Assembly: GCA_011799875.1 (NCBI GenBank)
Contig: CM022302.1
Span: 183,512,942-183,576,941 of the forward strand
From: Thinopyrum elongatum
Lineage: Eukaryota > Streptophyta > Magnoliopsida > Poales > Poaceae
Reading direction: 5' to 3'
Length of the DNA: 64,000 bases
Below are positions 35,847 to 47,783 of this stretch, in pieces (the first letter of the stretch is position 1; the number at the start of each line of letters is the position of its first letter). The notes beneath the pieces were generated by a model. The model ran no database searches, was not told the origin of the DNA, and saw only the letters and a program-made list of their open reading frames with translations. The translations under genes and the position numbers were made by a program.

Positions 35847-38800
35847 TGTAACACCCCATGTCATTAGCCACAGTAATCACTTTTGATAATGACAAGTCAG
35901 CATGTTTAATAGTGCATGATCATCATATTGCATTTCAGTTCCTAAGTAAAAATTCAAATTAAATGAAAGTGGAAAATAAAAGTTGTTCAACATAGAAACT
36001 AAAATGTTCAATAAATAACAAATATTATAGAGACAATTATAAAATTGTAACCAACATTTAATAAATTAATTAGGTAACCCAAACCTCCTCTAACAGTGGC
36101 TAAAAATTATATTTAATAACCTTTTATTTAATCTAAATCAAATATGAAATGATGTTTTGCCCATTTGGTTTTTGGTGTTAAGGTATAATGCACTGCTATT
36201 TATGGATTGGGTCACACTTTTTACAAAATCCATTTAGGGCCCAAACAATTAGCAAAACGGTAAAGAAAAGAAAACAGAAAAAGAGAAAATAGAAAAAGGC
36301 CTAGAGCTACTGTGCACTTAGGCCTACTGCTACAGCGCCGGCCCAGCCCACCCCATGCCTCCTCCCACCTCCCGCACTGCTCACGCGCGGCCGCTGTCGA
36401 GCAACTAGCGCGCGCATCGCCCGAGCCGGCCCCCCCTCTCCCCCTGCTCAACAACGCGCCCGCGCCCGCAGCGAGGATAAAGGGCAAGCCCTGGCGCTTC
36501 CCTGGCCTCTCCCTCGCGCACTCGCTCATTCCCCTCCCCTTTCCTCTCTGGCTGAGCGGAACGGACGCCGCACACCGTGCTCCGACGTGGCCACCGGCGA
36601 CCCCGCTGCCTTTGGACCTGTGCATCCGCTCCGCCGCGGTCGGCTCCTTCCTCTGGTGGCTCCAGCCGAAGCGGGGAGGCCCTGTAGCGCCGAACCCCTT
36701 CCGAACGCATCTCCGACCGCCGCCGTTCGTCTTTGTCTCCGGCGACTCGCTGCTGCGCCAAAACTATCGTGGGTTTTTCGTGACCGCTGCGGTGAGCTCC
36801 ATTTCCCCCTCCCTCCTTCTTTTGCTCGTTCCCTAGCCCGTGCGAAGCCACCGTCGTCTGTTGCTCCGGTTGCCGCCATTGCCGGCGAACTGCTTAGTAC
36901 AGTGCCGCCCGAGCTCCACCACTTTGCCCGTCGTACTCCAGGAGTTCCCAGTAGGCCGCCTAGCTACCTAGTGCGCTCGAAAACGAGTTGTGCACGCGCG
37001 GCCGAGTCCACCCGAATGCCGCCGCCACAAACGTCGTCGCCGGCGTCATTTCCGGCAAACCCCAACCCCTTCCGACCACACCGCTCGACGCGGTTTTTCC
37101 CTAGCTCTCGAACGCAAGTTGTGGCGCGCGAAATGATGCACCGTGGGCGATTTCCGACGGACTCCGGCGAAGTTCCGGCCGTCGCCGCAGCGATTCATCT
37201 CGTCGGCGGTGGTGTCCGACGTGGCCGGTGGGTCCCACCCCTGTGCCACTGACAGTGGGCCCCCTAGGCCCCCAGGTCAACTGCTGACGTGGCAGCCTCC
37301 TGTCTCACTAACATGCGGGCCCCACCTAATAAATGAATTTAAATAAATAAATAAACTGCTAATTAGTTAGTTAAGTTAATTAGTTAAACTAACAGTCACT
37401 GACTGCTGGGCCCCACCTGCTAATTAACCCAATTAGTTAATTTAACCCCTCTGTTAAAGCCACAGTGTATGACATGTGGGCCCCACCTGTCTGGTTTGAC
37501 TGGTCAGCCGACCAGTTGACCTGCTGACGTCATCATCGCATCATGCTGATGTCACTTTACACTGTTTCGGATAATGTTGAATTTAAATAAAAAATTAAAT
37601 TCCAGAAATTAATAAAAACTTTAGAAAATCATATTAAATAAACTGTAACTCCGATGAAAATACTTTATACATGAAACTTGCTCAGAATTTCGATACAAAC
37701 CCGAATACGCCCTCCGTATTCTTGTCAGATGCCCCTAGCTATATGAACATTGAACTTTTAGACCGATTTTGATAAATGAATAGTGCCCAATGTTGATTAA
37801 ATAAATCCAGATAAATTCCTAAATTAACTAAATCATTTAGTTAGGCAGTAGAACACCCCAGCATATCATTTATGCATGTCATACATATTGTTTGCATTAT
37901 TGCCATGAATTTATTGTTTCTCTCCCCCTCCTTCTCTCTCGATAGACGCCGATACCGACGACGCTGCAGCTGGGTACGACTACATTACTGACGAGCAGCC
38001 CGTTGACGACCCCTCTCTCTTGCCAGAGCAACCAGTCAAGCCCCCCCCTTTGAGCATCCAAATATCACCCATTCCATTTCTCCTGCTTGCATTAGATTTT
38101 GCTACTGTTAATGTTTGCTCCTATTCTGATGCATAGCCTGTTTTCGTAACCTGTTCATTGTTACCTTACCTGCCTATGTTAAACTGCTTAGTATAGGTTG
38201 GTAGTGAACCATCAGTGACCCCACCACCTTACCCCTGTGGCCCCTGCTTGATCATCGATGACTCGATCAGTGTGATCGTCGACCAGAGACCGACACATCA
38301 CTTCACCCCCGCTTAGTTGTACGACTCTGCATAGTTACTATCGAGTGCCGAGGGTGATACCTCGTAACGCACTCCTGATGAATACTCTGCAGTGTAGTGG
38401 TTCGGTCGTGGTCATCGAGGGTGATTCCTCCTTCTCCATTTCCGATACGACTCTGTCGTGCAACCCCTCAGTGTGAACCTCGAGGGTGATGCCTCATATG
38501 TTCACCCTGTTGATTTCGTCGAGTGGAATCCACCGAGGGTGATTCCTCGGGGTTTCCCCCCTTGATGTTATGACCACACGGTTACCTTGACCTTTGTTAC
38601 AGGCGGGTCCACCCTGGTGGGTACCCGCTGGGGATCTATGATGTCGAGTATGCTAGAAGGGCACTCGAGTGTGATATTGTGGCGGAGCTTCAGAAACTCT
38701 GATTGTCTCCGCGTGATACTAAATGAGCCTATTGGATTTGGGTTTGTGATCTGAGTGGGTCGACGTGCCCTATATGCACTACCACCACGCGGGATTATGG

Positions 38801-39922
38801 TTATGGGGCCCTCTGTGATGTACGTTTCTCCCGAAAACTCGTCAGACGTCACGATTCACCGTGCGGGCTGATTGTCGGGATTGGGCTGGATACTTCACTG
38901 ACGAGTTCAGTGTCGCGCCTGCACCCCGGCCAGTCTCGCAACGCGCAGGGTGCCCAGGGCGATGGCCCAAGACCTCTAGCTGCATAGGTTAGTCCGGCGT
39001 GCTGACCTCTCTGCCGAGCCTAGGAAGGGCGCTGCTTCGTGTTGATCTCCCAAGGCCGGGCATTACCCAGCAAGTGTGTCCAGCCAGAGGTGATCGAGCG
39101 TGTTGGGTAACAGTAGTGCACCCCTGCAGGGATGAATGATCTATCGATAGCCGGTGCTATGGTAAAGGACGCTCAGTTTGTGTATCCCGATCTACTACTT
39201 GAACTGGATATTTGTTACTTAATTGAAGCTTCGGGATCGCTTTCTCGCTTGGGAGTCAAGGAAGGATCTCTGGGCTTGCTTCAACATGTTTGCTAAATAA
39301 AATGCTATTCTACTCTCTTCTACTGCTGCAAGATGATGGCTTCGTGAAGATGCTAGTCTTCGATAGGACTAGGCCTTCTCTCTATTCTGGCATCTCTGCA
39401 GCCCAGTCCACATATACAGCCTTTTTTTCTCCATTGATAATGTTGCATATGTAGTATAGATCCTTGCTTGCTGAGTACTTCGGATGAGTACTCACGGTTG
39501 CTTTACTTTCTCTTTTCCCCATACCCCACCTTGATGATACATCAGACGATGGAGTCCAGGAGCCAGATGCCACCTCAGGAGCTTACTACCAGGAGGGTCC
39601 AGACGACACGTACTACTGGATCGAGCCAGCCGACCAGGAGTAGGATCGGAGGCTCCCAGGCAGGAGGCCAACGCCTTTCGATCTAGAGTCATTGTTTGTG
39701 CTAGCCTTCTTAAGGCAAAACTTGTATAACTATGTCTGTACTCAGATAATATTTGTATGACTGACTTATGTATTCGGATCCTCGTGATCCCTGGTCTGTA
39801 ATATTGTGGACCTCCGTTTATTCGTGTTAGAGTTGTGTTGTGATATCTTCCCGTGAGTCCCTGTGCTTGATCGTGCATGTTTGCGTGTATGATTAGTGCA
39901 CGATTAAGTCAGGGGCGTCACA
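35847..39922 (+). repeat. 3' LTR of chromovirus E
   Basis: Begins TGTAACACCCCATGTCATTA and ends AGGGGCGTCACA, 4,076 bp. It is collinear with the 5' LTR including the GC-rich block (36330-37255) and the exon-like stretch (37946-38036), with scattered substitutions and short gaps, consistent with an insertion that is not recent. Confidence 0.92.
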
Positions 39923-41967
39923 TTTCGTTCATGTGATATGTGTGAATCTTGGAGCGTCTTTTGTGTTTAGTTTTCGCTTTTCTTTTATGCACCATGCTGG
40001 TATGAGATAGTTCATGGCCTATTTATAGAATGCTCATTGCACTTCACTTACATCTTTTGAGTATGGCTTTATAGAATGCTTCATGTGCTTCACTTATATC
40101 ATTTGAAGTTTGGATTACCTGTTTCCCTTCACATAGAAAACCGTTATTTGTAGAATGCTCTTTTGCTTCACTTATATTTATTAGAGAATGGTCTTTTCTA
40201 GAAAGAATTAAACTCTTTTGCTTCACTTATATCTATTTAGAGAGTTAACAGGAATTGGTCATTTGCATGGTTAGTCATAAAATCTTACATAAAACTTGTG
40301 GATCACTGAATATGATATGTTTGATTCCTTGCAATAGTTTTGCGATATAGAGATGGAATATGTGGGAAGTACTAGTAGACGGTTGTGGTTAGTAAGAATA
40401 TTGGTGTTAAGGTTTGTGATTCCCGAAGCATGCACATATAGTCTCTCGTTATGCTATGAAGTTGGAGCATGATTTATTATTGATTGTCTTCCTTATGAGT
40501 GGCGGTCGGGGACGAGCGATGGTCTTTTCCTACCAATCTATCCCCCTAGGGGCATGCGTAGTAGTACTTTGCTTCGAGGGCTAATAAACTTTTGCAATAA
40601 GTATATGAGTTCTTTATGACTAATGTGAGTCCATGGAATATACGCACTCTTACCTTTCCTCAATTTGCTAGCCTCTTCGGTACCGTGCATTGCCCTTTCT
40701 CACCTCAAGAGTCGGTGCAAACTTCGCCGGTGCATCCAAACCCCGTGATATGATACGCTCTATCACACATAAGCCTTATTATATCTTCCTCAAAACAGCC
40801 ACCATACCTATCTATTATGGCCTTTCCATAGCCATTCCGAGATATATTGCCATGCAACTTCCACCGCTTCCGTTTTGATGACTTGAGCATTCATTGTCAT
40901 ATTGCTTTGCATGATCGTAAGATAGCTAGCATGATATTTCCATGGCTTGTCCGTTTTTTGATATCGTTGTTATGCTAGATCATTGCACATCCTGGTACAT
41001 TGCCAGAGGCATTCATATAGAGTCATACTTTGTTATAGGTATCGGGTTGTAATTTTTATTTCTTTTGAGTTATAAGTAAATAGAAGTGTGATGATCATCA
41101 ATTTTCATTATTAGAGCATGTCCCAGTGAGGAAAGGATGATGGAGACTATGATTCCCCCACAAGTCGGGATGAGACTCCGGACAAAGAGAGAAAAAAATA
41201 TATAGAAAAAGAAAAAAAGAAAAAAAGAAAAAAAGAAAAAAAGAAAAGAAAAAAGAAAAGAAAAAAATGGAAAAAAAGAAACAAAGAGAGAAGGGGCATG
41301 CTAGTTCCACACTTGTGCTTCAAAGTAGCACCATGTTTTTCGTATAGAGAGTTCCTATGTTGTCACTTTCATATACTAGTGGGGATGCACACCCACTTAG
41401 TTTTCATATTGAGCTTTCATACACTTATAGCTCTTAGTGCATTCGTTGCATCGCAATCCCTACTCCTTGCATTGATATCAATTGATGGGCATCTCAATAG
41501 CCCGTTGGTTTGCCGCGTCGATGTGAGAATTTCTTAATTTTTTGTCTTCTCTATATTTACCCCTATCATCATACTCTATTCCACCCGTAGTGCTATATCC
41601 ATGGCTCGCGCGCATGTATTGCGTGAGGGTTAAAAAAGCTGAAGTGCATTAAAAAGTATGAACCAATTGCTTGGCTTGTCATCGGGGTTGTGCATGATAA
41701 ATACTTTGTGTTAAGAAGACAGAGCATGACAAGACTATATGATTTTGTAGGGATAGCTTTCTTTAGCGTTGATATATTGAAAGACATGATTGTTTGTTGG
41801 GATGCCTGAGTATTGATGTCTTTATGTCAAATTATAGACTATTGCTTTGAATCACTCGTGTCTTAATATTCATGCCATGATTAGATATATGATAAAGATT
41901 ATGCTAGGTAGCATTCCACATCAAAAATTATCTTTTTTATCATTTACCTACTAGATGACGAGCAAGA
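39923..41967 (+). other. Non-coding internal part of element D, right of E
   Basis: Begins with the second TTTCG copy. Contains repeated TTGCTTCACTTATAT motifs (40050-40240), the GTACCGTGCATTGCC block shared with A, and a purine-only tract at about 41177-41300 built from GAAAAAA units. A 62-codon frame at 40690 is shared with A. Confidence 0.6.
41177..41300 (+). repeat. Long purine tract in element D
   Basis: About 120 bases almost wholly A and G with AAAGAAAAA periodicity. The homologous point in element A (near 18815) has only a short version, so the tract expanded in D by slippage. Confidence 0.75.
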
Positions 41968-41983
41968 TTAAGCTTGGGGATGC
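41968..41983 (+). promoter_or_regulatory. Purine-rich tract before the 3' LTR of element D
   Basis: TTAAGCTTGGGGATGC directly abuts the 3' LTR, identical to the tract in A. Confidence 0.7.
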
Positions 41984-43474
41984 TGATACGTTTCCGTCGT
42001 ATCTATAATTTTTTATTGTTTCATGCCAATATTATACAACTTTCACATACTTTTGGCAACATTTTATATGATTTATTGGACTAACCTATTGATCCAGTGC
42101 CCAGTGCCAGTCCCTGTTTTTTGCATGTTTTTTGCTTTGCAGAATATCCATATCAAATGAAGTCCAAACGTGATAAAAATTTACGGAGATTTTTTTTGGA
42201 ATATTTGTGATTTTTGGGAGGTGGAATCAACGCAAACGGGGAACCACAACCACCACAAGACACCTGTGCGTGCCAGGCAGCCCAGGCGCGTGGTGGTGGG
42301 TTGTGCCCTGCCCGAACATCGGTTGGAGCTCTACTTCGGGCGCAAGGAAGCTTATATCCGGAAAAAAATCGTGTTAAAATCTCAGCGCAATCGGAGTTAC
42401 GGATCTCCGGGAATATAAGAAACGGTTTTCAGCCAGAAAACAGGAACGCGAAACAGAAGAGAACAGAGAGGGAGATCCAATCTCGGAGGGGCTCCCGCCC
42501 CTCCGGGTCCATGGAGGCTATGGACTAGAGGGGGAACTCTCCTCCCATCTAGGGGGAGGCCAAGGAAGAAGAAGGAGGAGGGGGGCTCCCTCCCCCTCTC
42601 TCCTGGTGGCGCCGGAGTGCCGCCGGGGCAAGGATCGTGATGGCGATCTACATCAACAACCTTGCTACCGTCAACACCAACTTTCTCCCCCTCTATGCAG
42701 CGGTGTAACACCCCTTCTCCCCGCTGTAATCTCTACTTAAACATGGTGCTCAACACTATATATTATTTCCCTATGATATGTGGTTATCCTATGATGTTTG
42801 AGTAGATCCGTTTTGTCCTATGGGTTAATCGTGATCTTGGTTGGTATGATTGTATATTTTATTTATGGTGCTGTCCTACGGTGCCCTCCGTGTCACGCAA
42901 ACGGAGGGACCCCTGCTGTAGGGTGTTGCAATATGTTCATGATTCGCTTATTGTCGGTTGCGGGAGTGACAGAAGCCTAAACACGGATAAGTGGGTTGTT
43001 GCGTATGGGAGTAAAGAGGACTTGATACTTAATGATATGTTTGGGTTTCACGACCTTAATGATCTTTAGTAGTTGCAGATGCTTGCTAGAGTTCCAATCA
43101 TAAGTGCATATGATCCACGTAGAGAAAGTATGTTAGCTCATGCCTCTCCCTCATATAAAATTGCAAGAATGATTACTGGTCTAGTTATCGATTGCCTAGG
43201 GACAAATGACTTTCTTGTTGACAAAAGCTATCCACTTTTTATTACCTTGCAATTTATTCATAGTTTTATTCTCGCAAAGTACTCGTAGTTTTATTCTTGC
43301 AAAATAGTTTCATTCTTTGTTTTAGGTAAAGCAAACGTCAAGTGTGCATAGAGTTGTATCGGTGGTCGATAGAACTTGAGGGAATATTTGTTCTGCCTTT
43401 AGCTCCTCATTGGGTTCGACACTCTTATTTATCGAAGAAGGCTACAAACAATCCCCTATACTTGTGGATTATCA
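41984..43474 (+). repeat. 3' LTR of element D
   Basis: Begins TGATACGTTTCCGTCGTATC and ends CTTGTGGATTATCA, 1,491 bp. It is collinear with the LTR at 21993 with a few substitutions per hundred bases in the stretches compared. Confidence 0.9.
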
Positions 43475-43824
43475 TGGATAGCTCCGTGGACCCCACCACC
43501 CATAAGGGTGCACCAAGGGCCTCTGGCGCGCCCAGGTGGGTGGTGGGCCCCATGGGCCTCCCCTCTTGCACTTTCTTGGCTCCCAAGTTGTCTTTTGGGC
43601 TGAAAATAATCTCCAAAAAGTTTCACTGCGTATGGACTCTGTTTGATATGGATATTCTGTGAAGTAAAAAACAAGCAAAAACATCAACTGACATTGGACA
43701 CTATGTCAATACGTTTGTCCCAAAAATGATATAAAGTTGCTATAAAATGAATATAAAACATCCAAGAATGATAATATAATAGCATGGAACAATCAAAAAT
43801 TATAGATACGTTGGAGACGTATCA
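43475..43824 (-). repeat. 3' LTR of element B, proximal part (LTR start)
   Basis: On the minus strand it starts TGATACGTCTCCAACGTATC at 43824 and runs to the insertion point of element D. Joined with 20718-21992 it gives an LTR of about 1.62 kb. The purine-rich tract of B abuts it on the right, so this is the 3' LTR. Confidence 0.85.
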
Positions 43825-46522
43825 GCATCCCCAAGCTTAATTCCTGCTCGTCCTCGAGTAGGTAAATGATAAAAACAGAGTTTTTGATGTGGAATGCTGC
43901 CTAACATGTTCACCACATATTTTTTTCTTTTGTAGCATGGACATTTGGACTTTTAGATGGTTCAAAGCAATAATCTATAATCGACATGAAGACTTCAATA
44001 ATCAAGCATATCAACAAGCAACCATGTCTTTCAAAATATCAACACTAAAGAAAGCTATCCCTAGCCCATCATGCTTAATCATCGATCCATTCATAAAGCA
44101 CACTCGAATATTAGCTACATCCAATGCTCAAGTATGATCATAGTGCTCCCTAGTTGGTGCTTTATAAGAGAAGATGGAGACTCAAATGGAAATATAAAAA
44201 TTGCGTACAGTAAATAGATAGGCCCTTCACAGTGGGAAGCAGAGATTTGTAGAGGTGCCAGAGCTCAAAGTTTAAATTGAGAGATAAAACTTTTTGAGAG
44301 GCATGCTTTTCCCGTCAACAAAAATGACCTAGTAGTTCCCAATACTCTCCAGGCTAGATACATCATAGGCGGTTCCCAAACATAAAATAAAGTTTATTCC
44401 TTTTTCCACCATTCTTTCACAATCCATGGCTAGCCGTATCCATGGGTGCCTTCCATACCAACACTTTCCAAGGAATTTATTATTTGACAACATAAAGTAA
44501 ATTTCTTTTTCATTTCGGGACCGGGCATCCCTATTACCGCCACACTCTCGTGCAATGACAAGTGAATAAACACTCATCTTGAGAATAACGCATCTGGCAT
44601 GGAAAAATATTGGCCACCCCCTGCCGCTTCATGAGCGGTACGGGCACACAAAAAGGAAATTCATTTTGAAAATTAGAGTTGGCACATACAAATTTACTTA
44701 GTATGGCACGGAAATACCGCATATAGGTAGGTATGGTGGACTCATATGGCATAACTGGGTTTAAGGATTTTGGATGCACAAGTAGTATTCCCACTTAGTA
44801 CAAGGAAAGGCTAGCAAATAGATTGAGAAGCACCCAACCAAGAAACGAAAATTCTCATAAACGAGCATTAAGCATAACTAACACCGAATAATGCACCACA
44901 AGTAGGATGTAATTTCATTGCATAACTATTGACTTTCGTGCTTGCATAGGGAATCACAAACCTTAGCACCAATATTCTTATTAAAGCATAATTACTCACC
45001 AACATGACTCACATATTACTATCATCATATCTCAAAACTATTACAAAGAATCAAGTTCATTTTGTCCAATGATCTTCATTAAAGTTTTTATTATATCCGT
45101 CTTGAATATCTATCACTTCGGGACTAGTTTCATATATTGCCATTGCTTTTGATAAGCTCAAACAAATTCAAGTGAAGAACATGAGCATAAAAAAATTCAT
45201 CTCTCAAAATAGTATAAGTGAAGCATGAAGGAATTTCTTCAAAAATTTACTAACTCTCAAAATAATCTAAGTGAAGCATGAGAGCATATTTCTTCAAAAA
45301 TTAAAGCACACCGTGCTCAAAAAGATATAAGTGAAGCACTATAGCAATTTCATAGCTCAAAAAATTTAAGTGAAGCACATAGAGCAATTCTAACAAATTA
45401 TAGCATAATTATGGCTCTCTCAAATGGGTGTGTCCAGCAAGGATGATTGCGAAACTAAAAAGAAAAACAAGCAAAGACTCATATAATACAAGATGCTCCA
45501 AGCAAAACTCATGATATGTGACGAATAAAAATATAGCTCCAAGTAAAATTACCGATGGTTGTTAGAAGAAAGAGGGGATGCCTTCCGGGGCATCCCCAAG
45601 CTTAGTTGTTTGGTTATCCTTGAATATTATCTTGGGGTGCCATAGGCATCCCCAATCTTAGGCTCTTTTCACTCCTTATTCCTTCATCCATCGAGATCTC
45701 ACCCAAAACTTGAAAACTTCAATCACACAAAACTTAATAAAACCTTCGTGAGATCCATTAGTGTAAGAAAACCAATCTTAGCTTTAAGTAATATTGCAAA
45801 CTCATTCATATTTTGTTATTGCATTATACATACTGTATTTTAACTTTACCATGGCTTATACCCCCCGATACAATCCATAGGTTCATCAAAATAAGCACAC
45901 AATGCAACGAAAACAGAATCTGTCAAAAACAGAACAGTGTGTAAAGACACGAATTTTACTAATACTTCTGTAACTCCAAAAATTTATAAGTTTAGGAAAA
46001 CAGAGGCAATTTGTATATCAATCTTGTGCAAAAGAATTCAGAATTTTTCGTCGCTTATGTGAATTTTAACAATTCTATTACTTGACGCAAAAGTTTCTGT
46101 TTTTCAACAGGATCAAATCAACTATTACCCAAAGCTATCCTAAAGGCTTAACTTGGCACAAACAATAATTAAAACATAAAAATCACAATCATAACAGAGG
46201 CATAATTGTGCAAACACTCAAGAACAGAAAGAAAAAGGTAAAAATAAATTGTATTCATTGGGTTGCCTCCCAACAAGCGCTATCGTTTTATGCCCCTAGC
46301 TAGGCATAATGCATAGTTTCAAGTATTGTCATCTTTCTTCTTAATTTCCATAGATGTGATATTGTCAGGATGTTTCTCAAATATAACTTGAAACACATTG
46401 TCCATATAAATTTTAGCATTGTCAAGTTGTCCATCTTTATATCCCCTTTGATTCCCGGCTACAATCCAGGAATATTGTTGAATAACATCATTAAAAACTT
46501 GTTGGATCACATCCAAACGGGG
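43825..46522 (-). mobile_element. Internal region of element B, first part
   Basis: Minus-strand internal sequence of a relative of A: the tract GGAATTAAGCTTGGGGATGC lies next to the LTR, then non-coding sequence with landmarks shared with A, including AGGCATCCCCAAGCTTAGTT-type blocks around 45600. It ends where element C begins, the last five bases CGGGG being the target duplication. The region continues at 56776. Confidence 0.8.
46319..46522 (-). pseudogene. Family-specific frame of element B, C-terminal part
   Basis: A minus-strand frame of about 67 codons ends IKKKDDNT, the same C-terminus as the frame in element A. Its upstream half is at 56776-56963, displaced by insertion of element C. 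After removing C and one CGGGG copy the two halves abut but are one base out of frame, so the gene was already broken or was shifted later. Confidence 0.6.
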
Positions 46523-47731
46523 TGTCGGAGTAAATGACCATGGGTAGCCTCATCAGCTCCCCTTGGTATTTCAAGACATCGGGGCAGGCTGCGCCCCTCA
46601 AACATCAAAGACAAAGGACCGCCTTCTTGGGGCCGGCTGGTCCAAGCGGCCGGTTGCCAGGAGGCAGCGGAATCTAGAAGACAACCATGAAGTGGGCCGA
46701 CTCCTAGCAGGCGGCTTCCTGGGAAGCCGGGTCCTAGCAGGCGGCCCCTCGCGCCCTCAAAGTTAGAACCCACATAAACACGATGATACGGGGCATGGCT
46801 ACAGTACAAGCCTGCCACCCCCGAATCCAGGGCAGAACGTGGCCACAGTGCAGCGTACCAAGCGGACAACCCACGCCCGACGCGGCACTGTTGCCATGCT
46901 GCTCATGACATCACCCATGGCAGAGGAAGCCATGCTCCCACGACAGGCGGTCAATACGGCCCACAGGCGGTGGGTCCTACCTATCTGCGGGGCACTAGAA
47001 GGCGGCAAACTTCAAGTAGGCGGCAACAAGGGAGGGCCGACTCCTAGCAGGCGGCCCTTCTCCCCCTTGGAGTCTGTGCGACATTAACCAGATGTGACGG
47101 GGTGTGGCTACAGTGAACGCCCGCCAGGCGGCGGGACTGTAGCCACGCTCCCCCCGACAAAGCCTTCGTCATCAGGGGCGAGGCTACAGTATAAAGCAGT
47201 CAACATGGCCCGCAGGCGGCGGGCCCTACCTGTCGGCTGAGATCATGGCAGTCGGCAGGACCCACCAGGCGGCGGGCCCCAGCAGTCGGCGGAGAAGCCG
47301 GCAACCAGAGACGCTGACGGCCGGGTCCTACGCCCGGCCGGATTACCATTGTACCCCTGGGGGGTAGGCCTATATAAACCCCCCAGGTCACCCCATGCAA
47401 GGGGTTGGGACCTTGTTGGAGACCTTGGTCAAGCACCCAAGTCACCATACACACACATAGAGAGAGTGGAGTAGAGCTAGCCTTGCCCTTCTTCCTCCTC
47501 TAGCCAAACAGCTCAAGGAGCAAGCTTGTAGCTACTTGTTGAGGAAGTGATCATGCAAAGACCCCGCAAAGCAGGACTAGGGGTGTTATCTCTTAGGAGA
47601 GCCCCGAACCTGGGTAAGATTCGCAGGCGTATGCGGTCTCGCTCACTCCCACTTCTAGAGCCCGGCGACGTACTTTTGTCCCCATCCACGATAAGCCACC
47701 CCCTGGCATATGTCGCACGTTATCCCTGACA
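46523..47731 (+). repeat. 5' LTR of element C
   Basis: Begins TGTCGGAGTAAATGACCATG and ends CGTTATCCCTGACA, 1,209 bp. It is rich in GCAGGCGGC-type motifs and carries a TATA box in its last third. Confidence 0.93.
47371..47378 (+). promoter_or_regulatory. TATA box in the 5' LTR of element C
   Basis: TATATAAA in the context GTAGGCCTATATAAACCCCC. Transcription would start about 30 bases downstream, near 47405, leaving a repeat region and a downstream segment of roughly 330 bases. Confidence 0.7.
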
Positions 47732-47733
47732 TT

Positions 47734-47751
47734 TGGCACCCACCGTGGGGC
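47734..47751 (+). promoter_or_regulatory. Primer binding site of element C
   Basis: TGGCACCCACCGTGGGGC begins two bases after the LTR. This string is a usual post-LTR sequence in cereal gypsy elements. The matching tRNA was not identified. Confidence 0.7.
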
Positions 47752-47783
47752 TAGGTGCACCGTCGTCCGGAAACACGTTCTGG

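Larger units (their letters stand above)
25879..39922 (+). mobile_element. Element E: Ty3/gypsy chromovirus (Tekay-like) with 4.1-kb LTRs
   Basis: Two long LTRs (25879-29969 and 35847-39922) flank a tRNA-Met primer site, an extra frame, gag and pol in the order protease, reverse transcriptase, RNase H, integrase, chromodomain. A perfect 5-bp duplication TTTCG flanks it (25874-25878 and 39923-39927). Total about 14 kb. The order of domains and the C-terminal chromodomain-like segment place it among plant chromoviruses, Tekay/Del type by eye. All coding parts except the extra frame carry stops or shifts, so it can no longer move by itself. Confidence 0.93.
21993..43474 (+). mobile_element. Element D: non-autonomous LTR retrotransposon interrupted by chromovirus E
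   Basis: Two LTRs of 1,487 and 1,491 bp flank a tRNA-Asp primer site, one 438-codon frame, non-coding sequence and a purine-rich tract. It inserted in the LTR of element B. The flanks are AGGAT (21988-21992) and TGGAT (43475-43479), agreeing at four of five bases. The internal region is split by E at 25879. Without E the element is about 7.4 kb and has no polymerase genes. Its LTR start is related to those of A and B but diverges beyond the first 30 bases. Confidence 0.88.
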
